From Nageia nagi (Eukaryota > Pinophyta), in the NCBI GenBank assembly GCA_050084985.1, contig JBITNC010000001.1:120280001-120344000 (forward strand): a stretch of DNA of 64,000 bases. The letters run 5' to 3'. This document shows, one piece after another, positions 35,241-49,780 of this stretch; positions within the stretch are counted from its first letter, which is position 1; each line of letters begins with the position of its first letter. Position numbers and translations under genes: made by a program. The notes under the pieces were generated by a model. The model ran no database searches. It was not told the origin of the DNA and saw only the letters and a list, made by a program, of their open reading frames with translations.

Positions 35241-35934
35241 TCAATGTGTGAGTTAATCAAAAAATTAAATACCCTCTTGTACTTCACCTTAATGGAAACT
35301 TCCTAGCATGAGGACCAAAATTGATGCATGCCAAGTGAATAACTTAGCATCTCTTGCATGGCCTATGGTCAACATGGATAAATATGCATATTAAATGGGG
35401 TATTATCTCCCCTTTTAAACTTCACTCCCCATTCTACATTACATTTCTCATAGTTATAAATAACTATGTTATCCTCCATGTGTTGAATGATGTAGTGGAT
35501 TTGGGCTTCATGCATGTGACAAGATGGCTTCCTTTACCTCATTTTTAGCATCAGTTAGGGGTAATTTCATAATTAGATACAAGTATGATGAATCAACATA
35601 CTTTGAATCATAGAAGATAAAATAACTTTATTTTAGCAAAATTCAAAGCAAATTAAGCAAATTCAAGTTTCTAGACCATTACAAGTTTGAATATCAAGTA
35701 TTTTTTAGGATTCTCCTTTTATGCTTCTATTATTTATACATGAATAATTATTCAACAATTTAGTGTTAGGATAATACTAATAAAATATTTATCCTTGGTC
35801 CCCCATGAGAAAAAATTTTGGCATATTCTGTAAGATATTCTATCAATCCAACTTAGTATATTATAATATATTATATTTATTTCATCCTTGCTACACATGC
35901 CTCATGTATTCATATCATAGACATATAAATGTAT

Positions 35935-36860
35935 GATCTCTTATAGCCATCAACATGGCTAGTGAAAGTTCCCTCACTTAAAAGTAAGCTGATGATACAA
36001 TTGTTAGCAATTTGTTGACATTGGATCGATCATCTCCAATGGATGATATATTTTGTTGTATATCCACATGGTTCTTGCTTTGAACCTATTCAAAGCATAA
36101 TGTCTTCAAATCATAGACATATAAATGTATGATCATTGATGACCATCGATACAGCTAGTGAGAGTTCCCTCACTTAAAAGTAAACTGATGAGTAAGAGTT
36201 CCCTCACTTAAAAGTAAACTGACGATACAACTACTAGTAATTTGTTAACATTGAATCATCTCCAATGGATGATACATTTTGTTATGTATCCAAATGGTTC
36301 TTGTTTTGAACCTATCCAAAGCATAATATCTTCTAATCATATACATATAAATGTATGATCATCGATGACCATTGATACAACTAGTGAGAGTTCCCTCACT
36401 TAAAAGTAAACCAATGATACAACTATTAGTAATTTATTAACATTGGATCATCCTTAATGGATGATACATTTTATTATGTATCCAAATGGTTCTTGGTTTG
36501 AACCTATCCAAAGCATAATATCTTCAAATCATAGACATATAAATGTATGATCACTAATGGCCATTGACACAACTAGTGAGACTTCCCTCACTTAAAAGTA
36601 AACCAACAATACAACTATTATTTGTTGATATTGAATCATCTCTAATGGATGATACATTTCACTATTTATCCATATGGTTCTTCCTTTTAACCTATCCAAA
36701 GCATAATATCTTTATTTCATATTCATACAAATGTATGATCATCAATGGCCATTGATAAGGCTATTAAGAGTTATCTCACTTAAAAGATAAATTGGTGATG
36801 TACCTGTAAGTAAGACTGCTAATATTGGATCATCTCTGATGGATGATGTAGCTTACTATG
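35935..36860. repeat. ~191-bp direct repeats, unit 2 (5 copies)
   Basis: Anchors lie at about 35,961, 36,157, 36,383, 36,575 and 36,763. The second interval is enlarged by a ~36-bp local duplication (extra AGAGTTCCCTCACTTAAAAG at 36,188). This cluster has one more monomer than the others, which explains the 2,800-bp unit length. Confidence 0.88.
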
Positions 36861-36991
36861 CATCCATACCTTTATTTTTTAGTTAACACTTAATTGGAGG
36901 TACATATATCTAGAAGCATAGAAGCAAATTATAGTCAAAACTAGGGCATTAGTATTGTGCTCACTATCTTTTAGGCCACTAGCAGCATATG

Positions 36992-39900
36992 TTTCATTAC
37001 CATTTCCACCCATCCAAAGCATAACCTCTCTATTTTGTGGCATGGAAATAAGTGCATTAGCTTTCTAAGTATCTGACATAATGGAATGGATAGATTCATG
37101 TTTGAAATAGTATAAAGGAGGCAAATCATGTCTTTCATCTCCAACCTTGGATATGGATTTCTACAGTCATCCAAATAGTATTCTTGAAGATAGCTTCTTT
37201 AGCAGCTTTTGCCTTGGCTACTATAGTTAAGGATCTTTCCTAGGGAACCCAAATCAAAATGGGGGTAGCATAATAACCCTCATCAACATTCAATTAGTAT
37301 CATCACAAGGATCATAAATTTTCCTTCTATGCTTCTTCTACACATCTTCTTTGGACATGTAATTTCATTGCTTCAATCACACATCCAAAGAGGGGCAAAT
37401 GTAGATGCCTCAAAAATGAACCTTTATGTATTTAATAATTCATTTTAATCCCTTAACAATGTATTATTTAAAAAGTTATTAAAAATATATAATAAAGGTG
37501 TAGGCCATGTATTTGACCCTTGTGGCATGTACAAGGGATCATATCCTATAATAGAAGCATCCCTATATAAAAGCATTCAAGACATACAAAGATGCATGGT
37601 GGGATTATCATCAAGAAGGGATTAGAAAAGGGGCATATTATAGAATACCCAAGGCTTTTATCAACTAAATATTGAATAGATAACCAAGGGCTCCAACATC
37701 ACTTACAAAGCAAACCTTTGCAAGGTCTTGTTTTTGTAATAAGTGAATCTCTTATCTCAAGCATTATCACACTTTTGTTATATTGATAAATCATTTGTCC
37801 AACTATTATTTTATCTTTCATCACATATTTAATTTTATCCTTAATATGATGATGGTGGTATATTATTACTAAGGCACTGGTGTTGTGCTTATGTATGCTA
37901 TCTTTTTCATTCTTGATATATGACTTTCCTTAATCAATTGAATGTGCATATCAACAAAGCAAACATGTATGATTAATCATCTATTTTCATATTCCTACTT
38001 TATGTCAACAAATAAATAGACCAAATAGTGCATGTATTAATCAATGTGTGAGTTAATCAAAAAATTAAATACCCTCTTATACTTTACCTTAATGGAAACT
38101 TTCTATCATGAGCAACAAAATTAAAGAATGCCAAGTGAATAACTCAGCATCTCTTGCATAGCCTACGATCGACATGGAGAAATATGCAAACTGAAGGGGT
38201 ATTATATCCCCTTATAGACTTCATTCCCCATTCTGCATTACATTTCTTATAGCTTTGAACAACTATGTTCTCCTTAATGTGTTGAATGGTGATGTGGTAT
38301 ATTTGGGTCTCACACATGTGACTAGATGGCTTTATTTACCCCCTTTTTAGCATCAGTTGGGGGTAATTTCATAATCAGCTACAAGTATGATGAATAAACA
38401 TACTTTGAATCACATAAGATAAAATAATTTTATTTTAGCAAAATTCAAAGCATACTATGGTGTTAGTAGCATACATTGAATGATTTTAGGACACCAATGA
38501 TATACATCCTTTGTATGAAATTAAGCAAATTCAAGTTTCTAGACCATTACAGGTTTGAATATCAAGTATTTTTTAGGATTCTCCTTTTGTGCTTCCATTA
38601 TTTATACATAAATAATTATTTGACAATGTAGTGCTAAGAGAATACTAATAAAATATTTATCCATGGTTCCCTATGAGAAAAATTTTTGGCATATTCTTCA
38701 AGATATTCAATCAATCTAGCTCATCATATTATAATATATTATATTTATTTCATCCTTGTTGAACATGCCTAGTGAGAGTTCCCTCACTTAAAAGTAAACC
38801 AATGATACAGTCATTAGCAATTTGTTGATATTATATCATTTGTAATGGATGATAGATTTTTTATGTATCCACATGGTTCTTACTTTGAACCTATCCAAAG
38901 CATAATTTCTTCAAATCATAGACATATAAATGTATGATCATCGATGGCCATCGATAAAGCTAGTGAGAGTTCCCTCACTTAAAAGTAAATCAATGATACA
39001 ACTGTTAGCAATTTGTTGACATTGGATCATCTCTAATGAATGATACATTTTGCTATGTATCCACATGGTTCTTTCTTTGAACCTATCCAAAGCATAATAT
39101 CTTCATATCATGGACATACAAGTGTATGATTGCCAATGGCCATTGACATAGCTAGTGAGATTTCCCTCACGTAAAACTAAATTGATGATACAATTGTTAG
39201 TAATTTGTTGACATTGAATCATCTCCAATGGATGATACATTACACTATGTATTCACATGGTTCTTCCTTTGAACCTATCCAAAACATAATATCTTTGGAT
39301 CATAGACATACAAATGTATGATCATCGATGGCCATCGATACGGCTAGTGAGAGTTACCTTACTTAAAAGATAAACTAGCAATGCAATAGTAAGATTGCTG
39401 ACATTGGATCATCTTTAATGAATGAAATAACTTACTATGCATCCATACCTTTATTTTTTTTCTAACACTTAATTACAAGTACACATATCTAGAAGAAAAG
39501 ATGAAAATTATAGTCAAAACCAGGGTGCCAGTGTTGTGCTCACTATCTTTTAGGCCACCAATGGTGTATATTTCATTAACATTTCCACCCATCCAAAGCA
39601 TAACCTCTTTATTTCAAGGCATGGACATAAGTGCATCAGCTTCCCAAGTATATAACATAATATAATGGTGAGATTTATGATTGAAATAGTATAAAGGAGA
39701 CACATCATATCTTCCATCTCTAGCCTTGGATATGGATTTCTACAATCATTCAAACATCATCCAAATAGTATTCTTGAAGACAGCTTCTTTAGCAGCTTTT
39801 ACCTTGGCTACTCTACTTAAGGATGTTTCTTGGGGCACCCAAATTAAAAATGGGGCAACATAATGACCCTCATAATCATTCAATTATTATTAGCAAAAGG

Positions 39901-41890
39901 ATCATAAATTTCTTTTTATGCTTCTTCTACACTTCTTCTTTGGACATGTAATTTCATTGCTTCAATCACACATTCAAAGATGGGTAAATGTAGGCACCTA
40001 AAAATGAACCTTTATGTATTTAATAAATCATTTTAATCCCTTTATAATTTATTATTTAAAAATGGATTAAAAATATATAAGAAAGGTGTAGGCCATGTAT
40101 TTGACCCTTGTGGCATGTACAAGGGTTAGATCCTATAATAGAATCATCCCTATATAAAAGGGTTCAATACATACAAAGACACATGGTGGTATTATCATCA
40201 GGAGGGGATTAGAAAAGGGTCATATTATAGAATACCCAAGGCTTTTATAAACTAAATATCATATAGAGAACCAAGGACTCCAACATCACTTGTAAAACAA
40301 ACCTTTGCAATGTCTTCTTATATGTAATAAGTGAATCTCTTATCTCAAGCATTATCACACTTTCGTTATATTGATAAATCATTCATTTGACTATTATTTT
40401 ATCTTTCATTTCATATTAAATTTTATTTTTAAAATGATGATGATGATGCACTATTACTATGGCATCAACATCATGCTTATGTATGTTATCTTTCTCATTA
40501 TTGATGTATGACTTTGCTTAATCAATTGAATGTGCATATCAACAAAGCAAACATGTATGATTAATCATCTATTGTCATATTATTTGTTTATGTAAATAAA
40601 TAAATAGACCAAATAGTTCATGTATTAATCAATATGTGAGTTAATCAAAAAATTAAATACCCTCCTATACTTTTCCTTCATGGAAACTTCCTAGCATGAG
40701 GATTGGAATTGATGCATGTCAAGTGAATAACTTAGCATCTCTTAAATGGTCTATGGTCGGCATGGATAAATATGTAGATTGAAGGGAATATTATCACCCA
40801 TTCTATACTTCACTCCCCATTCTACATTATAGTTCTTGCAGCTCTAAACAACTATGTTCTCCTCCATGTGTTCAATGATGATGTGGTGGATTTGGGCTTC
40901 ACGCATGTGACAAGATGGCTTCCTTTACCCCCTTTTTAGCATCAATTGGGGGTAATTTCATATTTAGATACAAGTATGATGAATCAACATAATTTTAATC
41001 ATATAAGATAAAATAATTTTATTTTAGCAAAATTCAAAGCATACTACAGTGTTAGCAGCGTACATTGATAGATTTTAGGGCACCAATAATGTACGTCCTT
41101 TGTACAAAATTAAGCAAATTCAAGTTTCTAGATAATTATAGTTTTGAATATCATGTATTTTTTAGAATTATATTTTTATGCTTCCATTATTTATACATGA
41201 ATAATTATTCAACAACATAGTGTTAGGAGAATACTAATAAAATATTTATCCATGGTCCCCTATGAGCAAAAATTTTGGCATATTCTGCAAGATATTCTAT
41301 CAATCCAACTCAGAATATTATAATATATTATATTTATTTCATCCTTGATACACATGCCTCATTTATTAGAATCATATACATATAAATGTATGATCTCTTA
41401 TGGTCATCAACACAGCTAGTGAGAGTTCCCTCAGTTAAAACTAAACCAACAATACAATTGTTAGCAATTTGTTGACATTGGATCATATCCAATGGATGAT
41501 ACATTTCATTATGTATCCACATTATTATTTCTATGAAACTATACAAATCATAATGTATTTAGATCATATACATATAAATGTATGATTATCAATGGCCATC
41601 AACATAGCTAGTGAGAGTTCCCTCACTTAAAAGTAAATTGACAATACAATCGTTAGCGATTTGTTAACATTGGATCATCTCCAATGGATGATAAATTTCA
41701 CTATGTATCCATATGGTTCTTATTTTGAACTTATCCAAAGCATAATTTCTTTGAATCATAGACATATATATGTATGATCACCAATGGCCATTGAGATGAC
41801 TAGTGAGAGTTCCCTCACTTAAAACTAAATCGTTGATACAACTGTTAGCAATTTGTTGACATTGGAACATCTCCAATGGATGATACATTT
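36992..41890. repeat. Higher-order dimer, copy 1 (recent duplication)
   Basis: Matches about 42,225-47,110 at an offset of 5,232 at the left (37,021/42,253 and 37,400/42,632) and 5,220 at the right (41,880/47,100). The stretches I compared are almost identical, with single-base differences such as one extra A near 37,412. Different units within one dimer are clearly more diverged. Confidence 0.85.
38765..39450. repeat. ~191-bp direct repeats, unit 3 (4 copies)
   Basis: Same monomer. It includes perfect 16-bp palindromes ATCGATGGCCATCGAT at 38,940-38,955 and 39,324-39,339. The last monomer of each cluster has the variant TTACCTTACTT or TCCCTCACTT followed by AAAAGATAAACT. Confidence 0.88.
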
Positions 41891-42080
41891 TTTTATGTAT
41901 CCACATGGTTCTTACTTTGAACCTATACAAAGCATAATATCTTTGGATCATATACATATAAATGTATGATCATTAATGACCATCAATACGGCTAGTGAGA
42001 GTTCCCTCACTTAAAAGATAAACTGGTGATGCAACCATAAGTAAGATTGCTGACATTGGATCATCTTTGATGGATGATGT
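41410..42080. repeat. ~191-bp direct repeats, unit 4 (4 copies)
   Basis: Four monomers with anchors at roughly 41,417, 41,610, 41,802 and 41,994. Near-identical to the unit 6 cluster, except the last monomer. Confidence 0.86.
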
Positions 42081-42224
42081 ATCTTACTATGCATACATAA
42101 CTTTATTTTTTAGCTAACACTTAATTTATAATTATATATATCCAAAAGAACAAAAGCAAATTATAGTCAAAACTAGGGCATCAGTGTTGTGCTCACTATC
42201 TTTCAAGCCATCAATGATGTATAT

Positions 42225-45200
42225 TTCATTACCATTTCCACCCATCCAAAGCATAACCTCTCTATTTTGTGGCATGGAAATAAGTGCATTAGCTTTCTAA
42301 GTATCTGATATAATGGAATGGATAGATTCATGTTTGAAATAGTATAAAGGAGGCAAATCATGTCTTTCATCTCCAACCTTGGATATGGATTTCTACAGTC
42401 ATCCAAATAGTATTCTTGAAGATAGCTTCTTTAGCAGCTTTTGCCTTGGCTACTATAGTTAAGGATCTTTCCTAGGGAACCCAAATCAAAATGGGGGTAG
42501 CATAATAACCCTCATCAACATTCAATTAGTATCATCACAAGGATCATAAATTTTCCTTCTATGCTTCTTCTACACATCTTCTTTGGACATGTAATTTCAT
42601 TGCTTCAATCACACATCCAAAGAGGGGCAAATGTAGATGCCTCAAAATGAACCTTTATGTATTTAATAATTCATTTTAATCCCTTAACAATGTATTATTT
42701 AAAAAGTGATTAAAAATATATAAGAAAGGTGTAGACCATGTATTTGACCCTTGTGGCATGTACAAGGGATCATATCCTATAATAGAAGCATCCCTATATA
42801 AAAGCATTCAAGACATACAAAGATGCATGGTGGGATTATCATCAAGAAGGGATTAGAAAAGGGGCATCTTATAGAATACCCAAGGCTTTTATCAACTAAA
42901 TATTGAATAGATAACCAAGGGCTCCAACATCACTTGTAAAGCAAACCTTTGCAAGGTCTTGTTATTTGTAATAAGTGAATCTCTTATCTCAAGCATTATC
43001 ACACTTTTGTTATATTGATAAATCATTTGTCCAACTATTATTTTATCTTTCATCACATATTTAATTTTATCCTTAATATGATGATGGTGGTATATTATTA
43101 CCAAGGCACTGGTGTTGTGCTTATGATCGTTTTCATTCTTGATGTATGACTTTCCTTAATCAATTGAATGTGCATATCAACAAAGCAAACATGTATGATT
43201 AATCATCTATTTTCATATTCCTACTTTATGTCAACAAATAAATAGACCAAATAGTGCATGTATTAATCAATGTGTGAGTTAATCAAAAAATTAAATACCC
43301 TCTTATACTTTACCTTAATGGAAACTTTCTATCATGAGCAACAAAATTAAAGAATGCCAAGTGAATAACTCAGCATCTCTTGCATAGCCTACGATCGACA
43401 TGGAGAAATATGCAAACTGAAGGGGGTATTATATCCCCTTATAGACTTCATTCCCCATTCTGCATTACATTTCTTATAGCTTTGAACAACTATGTTCTCC
43501 TTCATGTGTTGAATGGTGATGTGGTATATTTGGGTCTCACACATGTGACTAGATGGCTTTATTTACCCCCTTTTTAGCATCAGTTGGGGGTAATTTCATA
43601 ATCAGCTACAAGTATGATGAATAAACATACTTTGAATCACATAAGATAAAATAATTTTATTTTAGTAAAATTCAAAGCATACTATGGTGTTAGTAGCATT
43701 CATTGAATGATTTTAGGACACCAATGATATACATCCTTTGTATGAAATTAAGCAAATTCAAGTTTCTAGACCATTACAGGTTTGAATATCAAGTATTTTT
43801 TAGGATTCTCCTTTTGTGCTTCCATTATTTATACATAAATAATTATTTGACAATGTAGTGCTAAGAGAATACTAATAAAATATTTATCCATGGTTCCCTA
43901 TGAGAAAGAATTTTGGCATATTCTTCAAGATATTCAATCAATCTAGCTCATCATATTATAATATATTATATTTATTTCATCCTTGTTGCACATGCCTAGT
44001 GAGAGTTCCCTCACTTAAAAGTAAACCAATGATACAGTCATTAGCAATTTATTGATATTAGATCATTTGCAATGGATGATAGATTTTTTATGTATCCACA
44101 TGGTTCTTACTTTGAACCTATCCAAAGCATAATTTCTTCAAATCATAGACATATAAATGTATGATCATCGATGGCCATCGATAAAGCTAGTGAGAGTTCC
44201 CTCACTTAAAAGTAAATCAATGATACAACTGTTAGCAATTTGTTGACATTGGATCATCTCTAATGAATGATACATTTTTCTATGTATCCACATGGTTCTT
44301 TCTTTGAACCTATCCAAAGCATAATATCTTCATATCATAGACATACAAGTGTATGATCGCCAATGGCCATTGACATAGCTAGTGAGATTTCCCTCACGTA
44401 AAACTAAATTGATGATACAATTGTTAGCAATTTGTTGACATTGAATCATCTCCAATGGATGATACATTACACTATGTATTCACATGGTTCTTCCTTTGAA
44501 CCTATCCAAAACATAATATCTTTGGATCATAGACATACAAATGTATGATCATCGATGGCCATCGATACGGCTAGTGAGAGTTACCTTACTTAAAAGATAA
44601 ACTAGCAATGCAATAGTAAGATTGCTGACATTGGATCATATTTAATGAATGAGATAACTTACTATGCATCCATACCTTTATTTTTTTGCTAACACTTAAT
44701 TACAAGTACACATATCTAGAAGAAAAGATGAAAATTATAGTCAAAACCAGGGTGCCAGTGTTGTGCTCACTATCTTTAGGCCACCAATGGTGTATATTTC
44801 ATTAACATTTCCACCCATCCAAAGCATAACCTCTTATTTCAAGGCATGGACATAAGTGCATCAGCTTCCCAAGTATATAACATAATATAATGGTGAGATT
44901 TATGATTGAAATAGTATAAAGGAGACACATCATATCTTCCATCTCTAGCCTTGGATATGGATTTCTACAATCATTCAAACATCATCCAAATAGTATTCTT
45001 GAAGACAGCTTCTTTAGCAGCTTTTACCTTGGCTACTCTACTTAAGGATGTTTCTTGGGGCACCCAAATTAAAAATGGGGCAACATAATGACCCTCATAA
45101 TCATTCAATTATTATTAGCAAAAGGATCATAAATTTCTTTTTATGCTTCTTCTACACTTCTTCTTTGGACATGTAATTTCATTGCTTCAATCACACATTC

Positions 45201-47110
45201 AAAGATGGGTAAATGTAGGCACCTAAAAATGAACCTTTATGTATTTAATAAATCATTTTAATCCCTTTATAATTTATTATTTAAAAATGGATTAAAAATA
45301 TATAAGAAAGGTGTAGGCCATGTATTTGACCCTTGTGGCATGTACAAGGGTTAGATCCTATAATAGAATCATCCCTATATAAAAGGTTCAATACATACAA
45401 AGACACATGGTGGTATTATCATCAGGAGGGATTAGAAAAGGGTCATATTATAGAATACCCAAGGCTTTTATAAACTAAATATCATATAGAGAACTAAGGA
45501 CTCCAACATCACTTGTAAAACAAACCTTTGCAATGTCTTCTTATATGTAATAAGTGAATCTCTTATCTCAAGCATTATCACACTTTCGTTATATTGATAA
45601 ATCATTCATTTGACTATTATTTTATCTTTCATTTCATATTAAATTTTATTTTTAAAATGATGATGATGATGCACTATTACTATGGCATCAACATCATGCT
45701 TATGTATGTTATCTTTCTCATTATTGATGTATGACTTTGCTTAATCAATTGAATGTGCATATCAACAAAGCAAACATGTATGATTAATCATCTATTGTCA
45801 TATTATTTGTTTATGTAAATAAATAAATAGACCAAATAGTTCATGTATTAATCAATATGTGAGTTAATCAAAAAATTAAATACCCTCCTATACTTTTCCT
45901 TCATGGAAACTTCCTAGCATGAGGATTGGAATTGATGCATGTCAAGTGAATAACTTAGCATCTCTTAAATGGTCTATGGTCGGCATGGATAAATATGTAG
46001 ATTGAAGGGAATATTATCACCCATTCTATACTTCACTCCCCATTCTACATTATAGTTCTTGCAGCTCTAAACAACTATGTTCTCCTCCATGTGTTCAAAG
46101 ATGATGTGGTGGATTTGGGCTTCACGCATGTGACAAGATGGCTTCCTTTACCCCTTTTTAGCATCAATTGGGGTAATTTCATATTTAGATACAAGTATGA
46201 TGAAATCAACATAATTTTAATCATATAAGATAAAATAATTTTATTTTAGCAAAATTCAAAGCATACTACAGTGTTAGCAGCGTACATTGATAGATTTTAG
46301 GGCACCAATAATGTATGTCCTTTGTACAAAATTAAGCAAATTCAAGTTTCTAGATAATTATAGTTTTGAATATCATGTATTTTTTAGAATTATATTTTAT
46401 GCTTCCATTATTTATACATGAATAATTATTCAACAACATAGTGTTAGGAGAATACTAATAAAATATTTATCCATGGTCCCCTATGAGCAAAAATTTTGGC
46501 ATATTCTGCAAGATATTCTATCAATCCAACTCAGAATATTATAATATATTATATTTATTTCATCCTTGATACACATGCCTCATTTATTAGAATCATATAC
46601 ATATAAATGTATGATCTCTTATGGCCATCAACACAGCTAGTGAGAGTTCCCTCAGTTAAAACTAAACCAACAATACAATTGTTAGCAATTTGTTGACATT
46701 GGATCATATCCAATGGATGATACATTTCATTATGTATCCACATATTATTGCTATGAAACTATACAAATCATAATGTATTTAGATCATATACATATAAATG
46801 TATGATTATCAATGGCCATCAACATAGCTAGTGAGAGTTCCCTCACTTAAAAGTAAATTGACAATACAATCGTTAGCGATTTGTTAACATTGGATCATCT
46901 CCAATGGATGATAAATTTCACTATGTATCCATATGGTTCTTATTTTGAACTTATCCAAAGCATAATTTCTTTGAATCATAGACATATATATGTATGATCA
47001 CCAATGGCCATTGAGATGACTAGTGAGAGTTCCCTCACTTAAAACTAAATCGTTGATACAACTGTTAGCAATTTGTTGACATTGGAACATCTCCAATGGA
47101 TGATACATTT
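42225..47110. repeat. Higher-order dimer, copy 2
   Basis: Partner of 36,992-41,890. At about 47,110 the match switches: sequence to the right resembles the unit 3/unit 5 type instead of continuing as unit 4 did after 41,890. That marks a crossover point. Confidence 0.85.
43995..44670. repeat. ~191-bp direct repeats, unit 5 (4 copies)
   Basis: Near-identical to 38,765-39,450, including the ATCGATGGCCATCGAT palindromes. Confidence 0.86.
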
Positions 47111-47310
47111 TTTATGTATTCACATGGTTCTTCCTTTGAACCTATCCAAAACATAATATCTTTGGATCATAGACATACAAATGTATGATCATCGATGGCC
47201 ATCGATACGGCTAGTGAGAGTTACCTTACTTAAAAGATAAACTAGCAATGCAATAGTAAGATTGCTGACATTGGATCATCTTTAATGAATGAAATAGCTT
47301 ACTATGCATC
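46625..47310. repeat. ~191-bp direct repeats, unit 6 (4 copies, hybrid cluster)
   Basis: The first three monomers match unit 4. The last monomer (from about 47,115) matches the last monomer of units 3 and 5 (CGATACGGCTAGTGAGAGTT followed by ACCTTACTTA). It is a recombinant cluster. Confidence 0.85.
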
Positions 47311-49780
47311 CATACCTTTATTTTTTGGCTAACACTTAATTACAAGTACACATATCTAGAATAAAAGAAGAAAATTATAGTCAAAACTAGGGTGCCAGTG
47401 TTGTGCTCACTATCTTTTAGGCCACCGATGGTGTATATTTCATTAACATTTCCACCCATCCAAAGCATAACCTCTTTATTTCAAGGCATGGACATAAGTG
47501 CATCAGCTTCCCAAGTATATAACATAATATAATGGTGAGATTTATTATTGAAATATTATAAAGGAGACACATCATATCTTCCATCTCTAGCCTTGGATAT
47601 GGATTTCTACAATCATTCAAACATCATCCAAATAGTATTCTTGAAGACAGCTTCTTTAGCAGCTTTTACCTTGGCTACTCTACTTAAGGATGTTTCTTGG
47701 GGCACCCAAATTAAAAAGGGGGCAACATAATGACCCTCATAATCATTCAATTATTATTAGCAAAAGGATCATAAATTTTTTTTTATGCTTCTTCTACACT
47801 TCTTCTTTGGACATGTAATTTCATTGCTTCAATCACACATTCAAAGAGGGTTAAATGTAGGCACCTGAAAATGAACCTTTATGTATTTAATAAATCATTT
47901 TAATCCCTTAATAATGTATTATTTAAAAATGGATTAAAAATATATAAGAAAGGTTTAGGCCATGTATTTGACCCTTGTGGCATGTACAAGGGGTCAGATC
48001 CTATAATAGAATCATCCCTATATAAAAGGGTTCAATACATACAAAGAGACATGGTGGGATTATCATCAGGAGGGGATTAGAAAAGGGTCATATTATAGAA
48101 TACCCAAGGCTTTTATAAACTAAATATCAGATAGAGAACCAAGGACTCCAACATCACTTGTAAAACAAACCTTTGCAATGTCTTCTTATATGTAATAAGT
48201 GAATCTCTTATCTCAAGCATTATCACACTTTCGTTATATTGATAAATCATTCATTTGAATATTATTTTATCTTTCATTACATATTTAATTTTATTTTTAA
48301 AATGATGATGATGATGCACTATTACTATGGCATCACATCATGCTTATGTATGTTATCTTTCTCATTATTGATGTATGACTTTGCTTAATCAATTGAATGT
48401 GCATATCAACAAAGCAAACATGTATGATTAATCATCTGTTTTCATATTATTTCTTTATGTAAATAAATAAATAGACCAAATAGTGCATGTATTAATCAAT
48501 ATGTGAGTTAATCAAAAAATTAAATACCCTCCTATACTTTTCCTTCATGGAAACTTCCTACCATGAGGATTGGAATTGATGCATGTCAAGTGAATAACTT
48601 AGCATCTCTTACATGGCATATGGTCGGCATGGATAAATATGTAGATTGAAGGGAATATTATCACCCCTTCTATACTTCAATCCCCATTCTACATTATAGT
48701 TCTTGCAGCTCTAAACAACTATGTTCTCCTCCATGTGTTCAATGATGATGTGGTGGATTTGGGCTTCACGCATGTGACAAGATGGCTTCCTTTACCCCCT
48801 TTTTAGCATCAATTGGGGGTAATTTCATATTTAGCTACAAGTATGATGAATCAACATAATTTTAATCATATAAGATAAAATAATTTTATTTTAGCAAAAT
48901 TCAAAGCATACTACAGTGTTAGCAGCGTACATTGATAGATTTTAGGGCACCAATAATGTACGTCCTTTGTACAAAATTAAGCAAATTCAAGTTTCTAGAT
49001 AATTATAGGTTTTAATATCATGTATTTTTTAGATTATATTTTTATGCTTCCATTATTTATACATGAATAATTATTCAACAACATAGTGTTAGGAGAATAC
49101 TAATAAAATATTTATCCATGGTCCCCTATGAGCAAAAATTTTGGCATATTCTGCAAGATATTCTATCAATCCAACTCAGAATATTATAATATATTATATT
49201 TATTTCATCCTTGATACACATGCCTCATTTAATAGAATCATATACATATAAATGTATGATCTCTTATGGCCATCAACACGGCTAGTGAGAGTTCCCTTAG
49301 TTAAAACTAAACCAACAATACAATTGTTAGCAATTTGTTCACATTGGATCATATCCAATGGATGATACATTTCATTATGTATCCACATGATTCTTGCTAT
49401 GAACCTATACAAATAATAATGTCTTTAGATCATATACATATAAAAGTATGATTATCGATGGCCATCAACATAGCTAGTGAGAGTTCCCTCACTTAAAAGT
49501 AAATTGACAATACAACCGTTAGCATTTGTTAACATTGCATCATCTCCAATGGATGATAAATTTCACTATGTATCCATATGGTTCTTATTTTGAACTTATC
49601 CAAAGAATAATTTCTTTGAATCATAGACATATATATGTATGATCACCAATGGCCATTGAGATGACTAGTGAGAGTTCCCTCACTTAAAACTAAATCGATG
49701 ATACAACCGTTAGCAATTTGTTGACATTGGAACATCTCCAATGGATGATACATTTTTTTATGTATCCACATGGTTCTTCC
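47110..49780. repeat. Third copy of the second half-unit of the dimer
   Basis: Matches about 44,490-47,100 at an offset near 2,642, and about 39,270-41,900. This makes the array order A1 B1 A2 B2 B3. It is slightly more diverged than the A1B1/A2B2 pair. Confidence 0.8.

Noticed and set aside
36971-37174. A ~67-codon minus-strand frame recurring in array units (36,971; 39,550; 42,203; 47,417) as a gene family
   Set aside because: It lies in the UTR spacer of each unit, is broken by small indels in unit 5 (about 44,780), shows no domain, and is conserved only because the DNA is tandemly duplicated.
41334-41546. Minus-strand frames across the 191-bp clusters (41,334; 46,555; 49,200; 63,683) as small proteins
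   Set aside because: They simply translate the repeat monomer. Start and stop positions shift between copies, and the conserved elements are DNA dyads, not codons.
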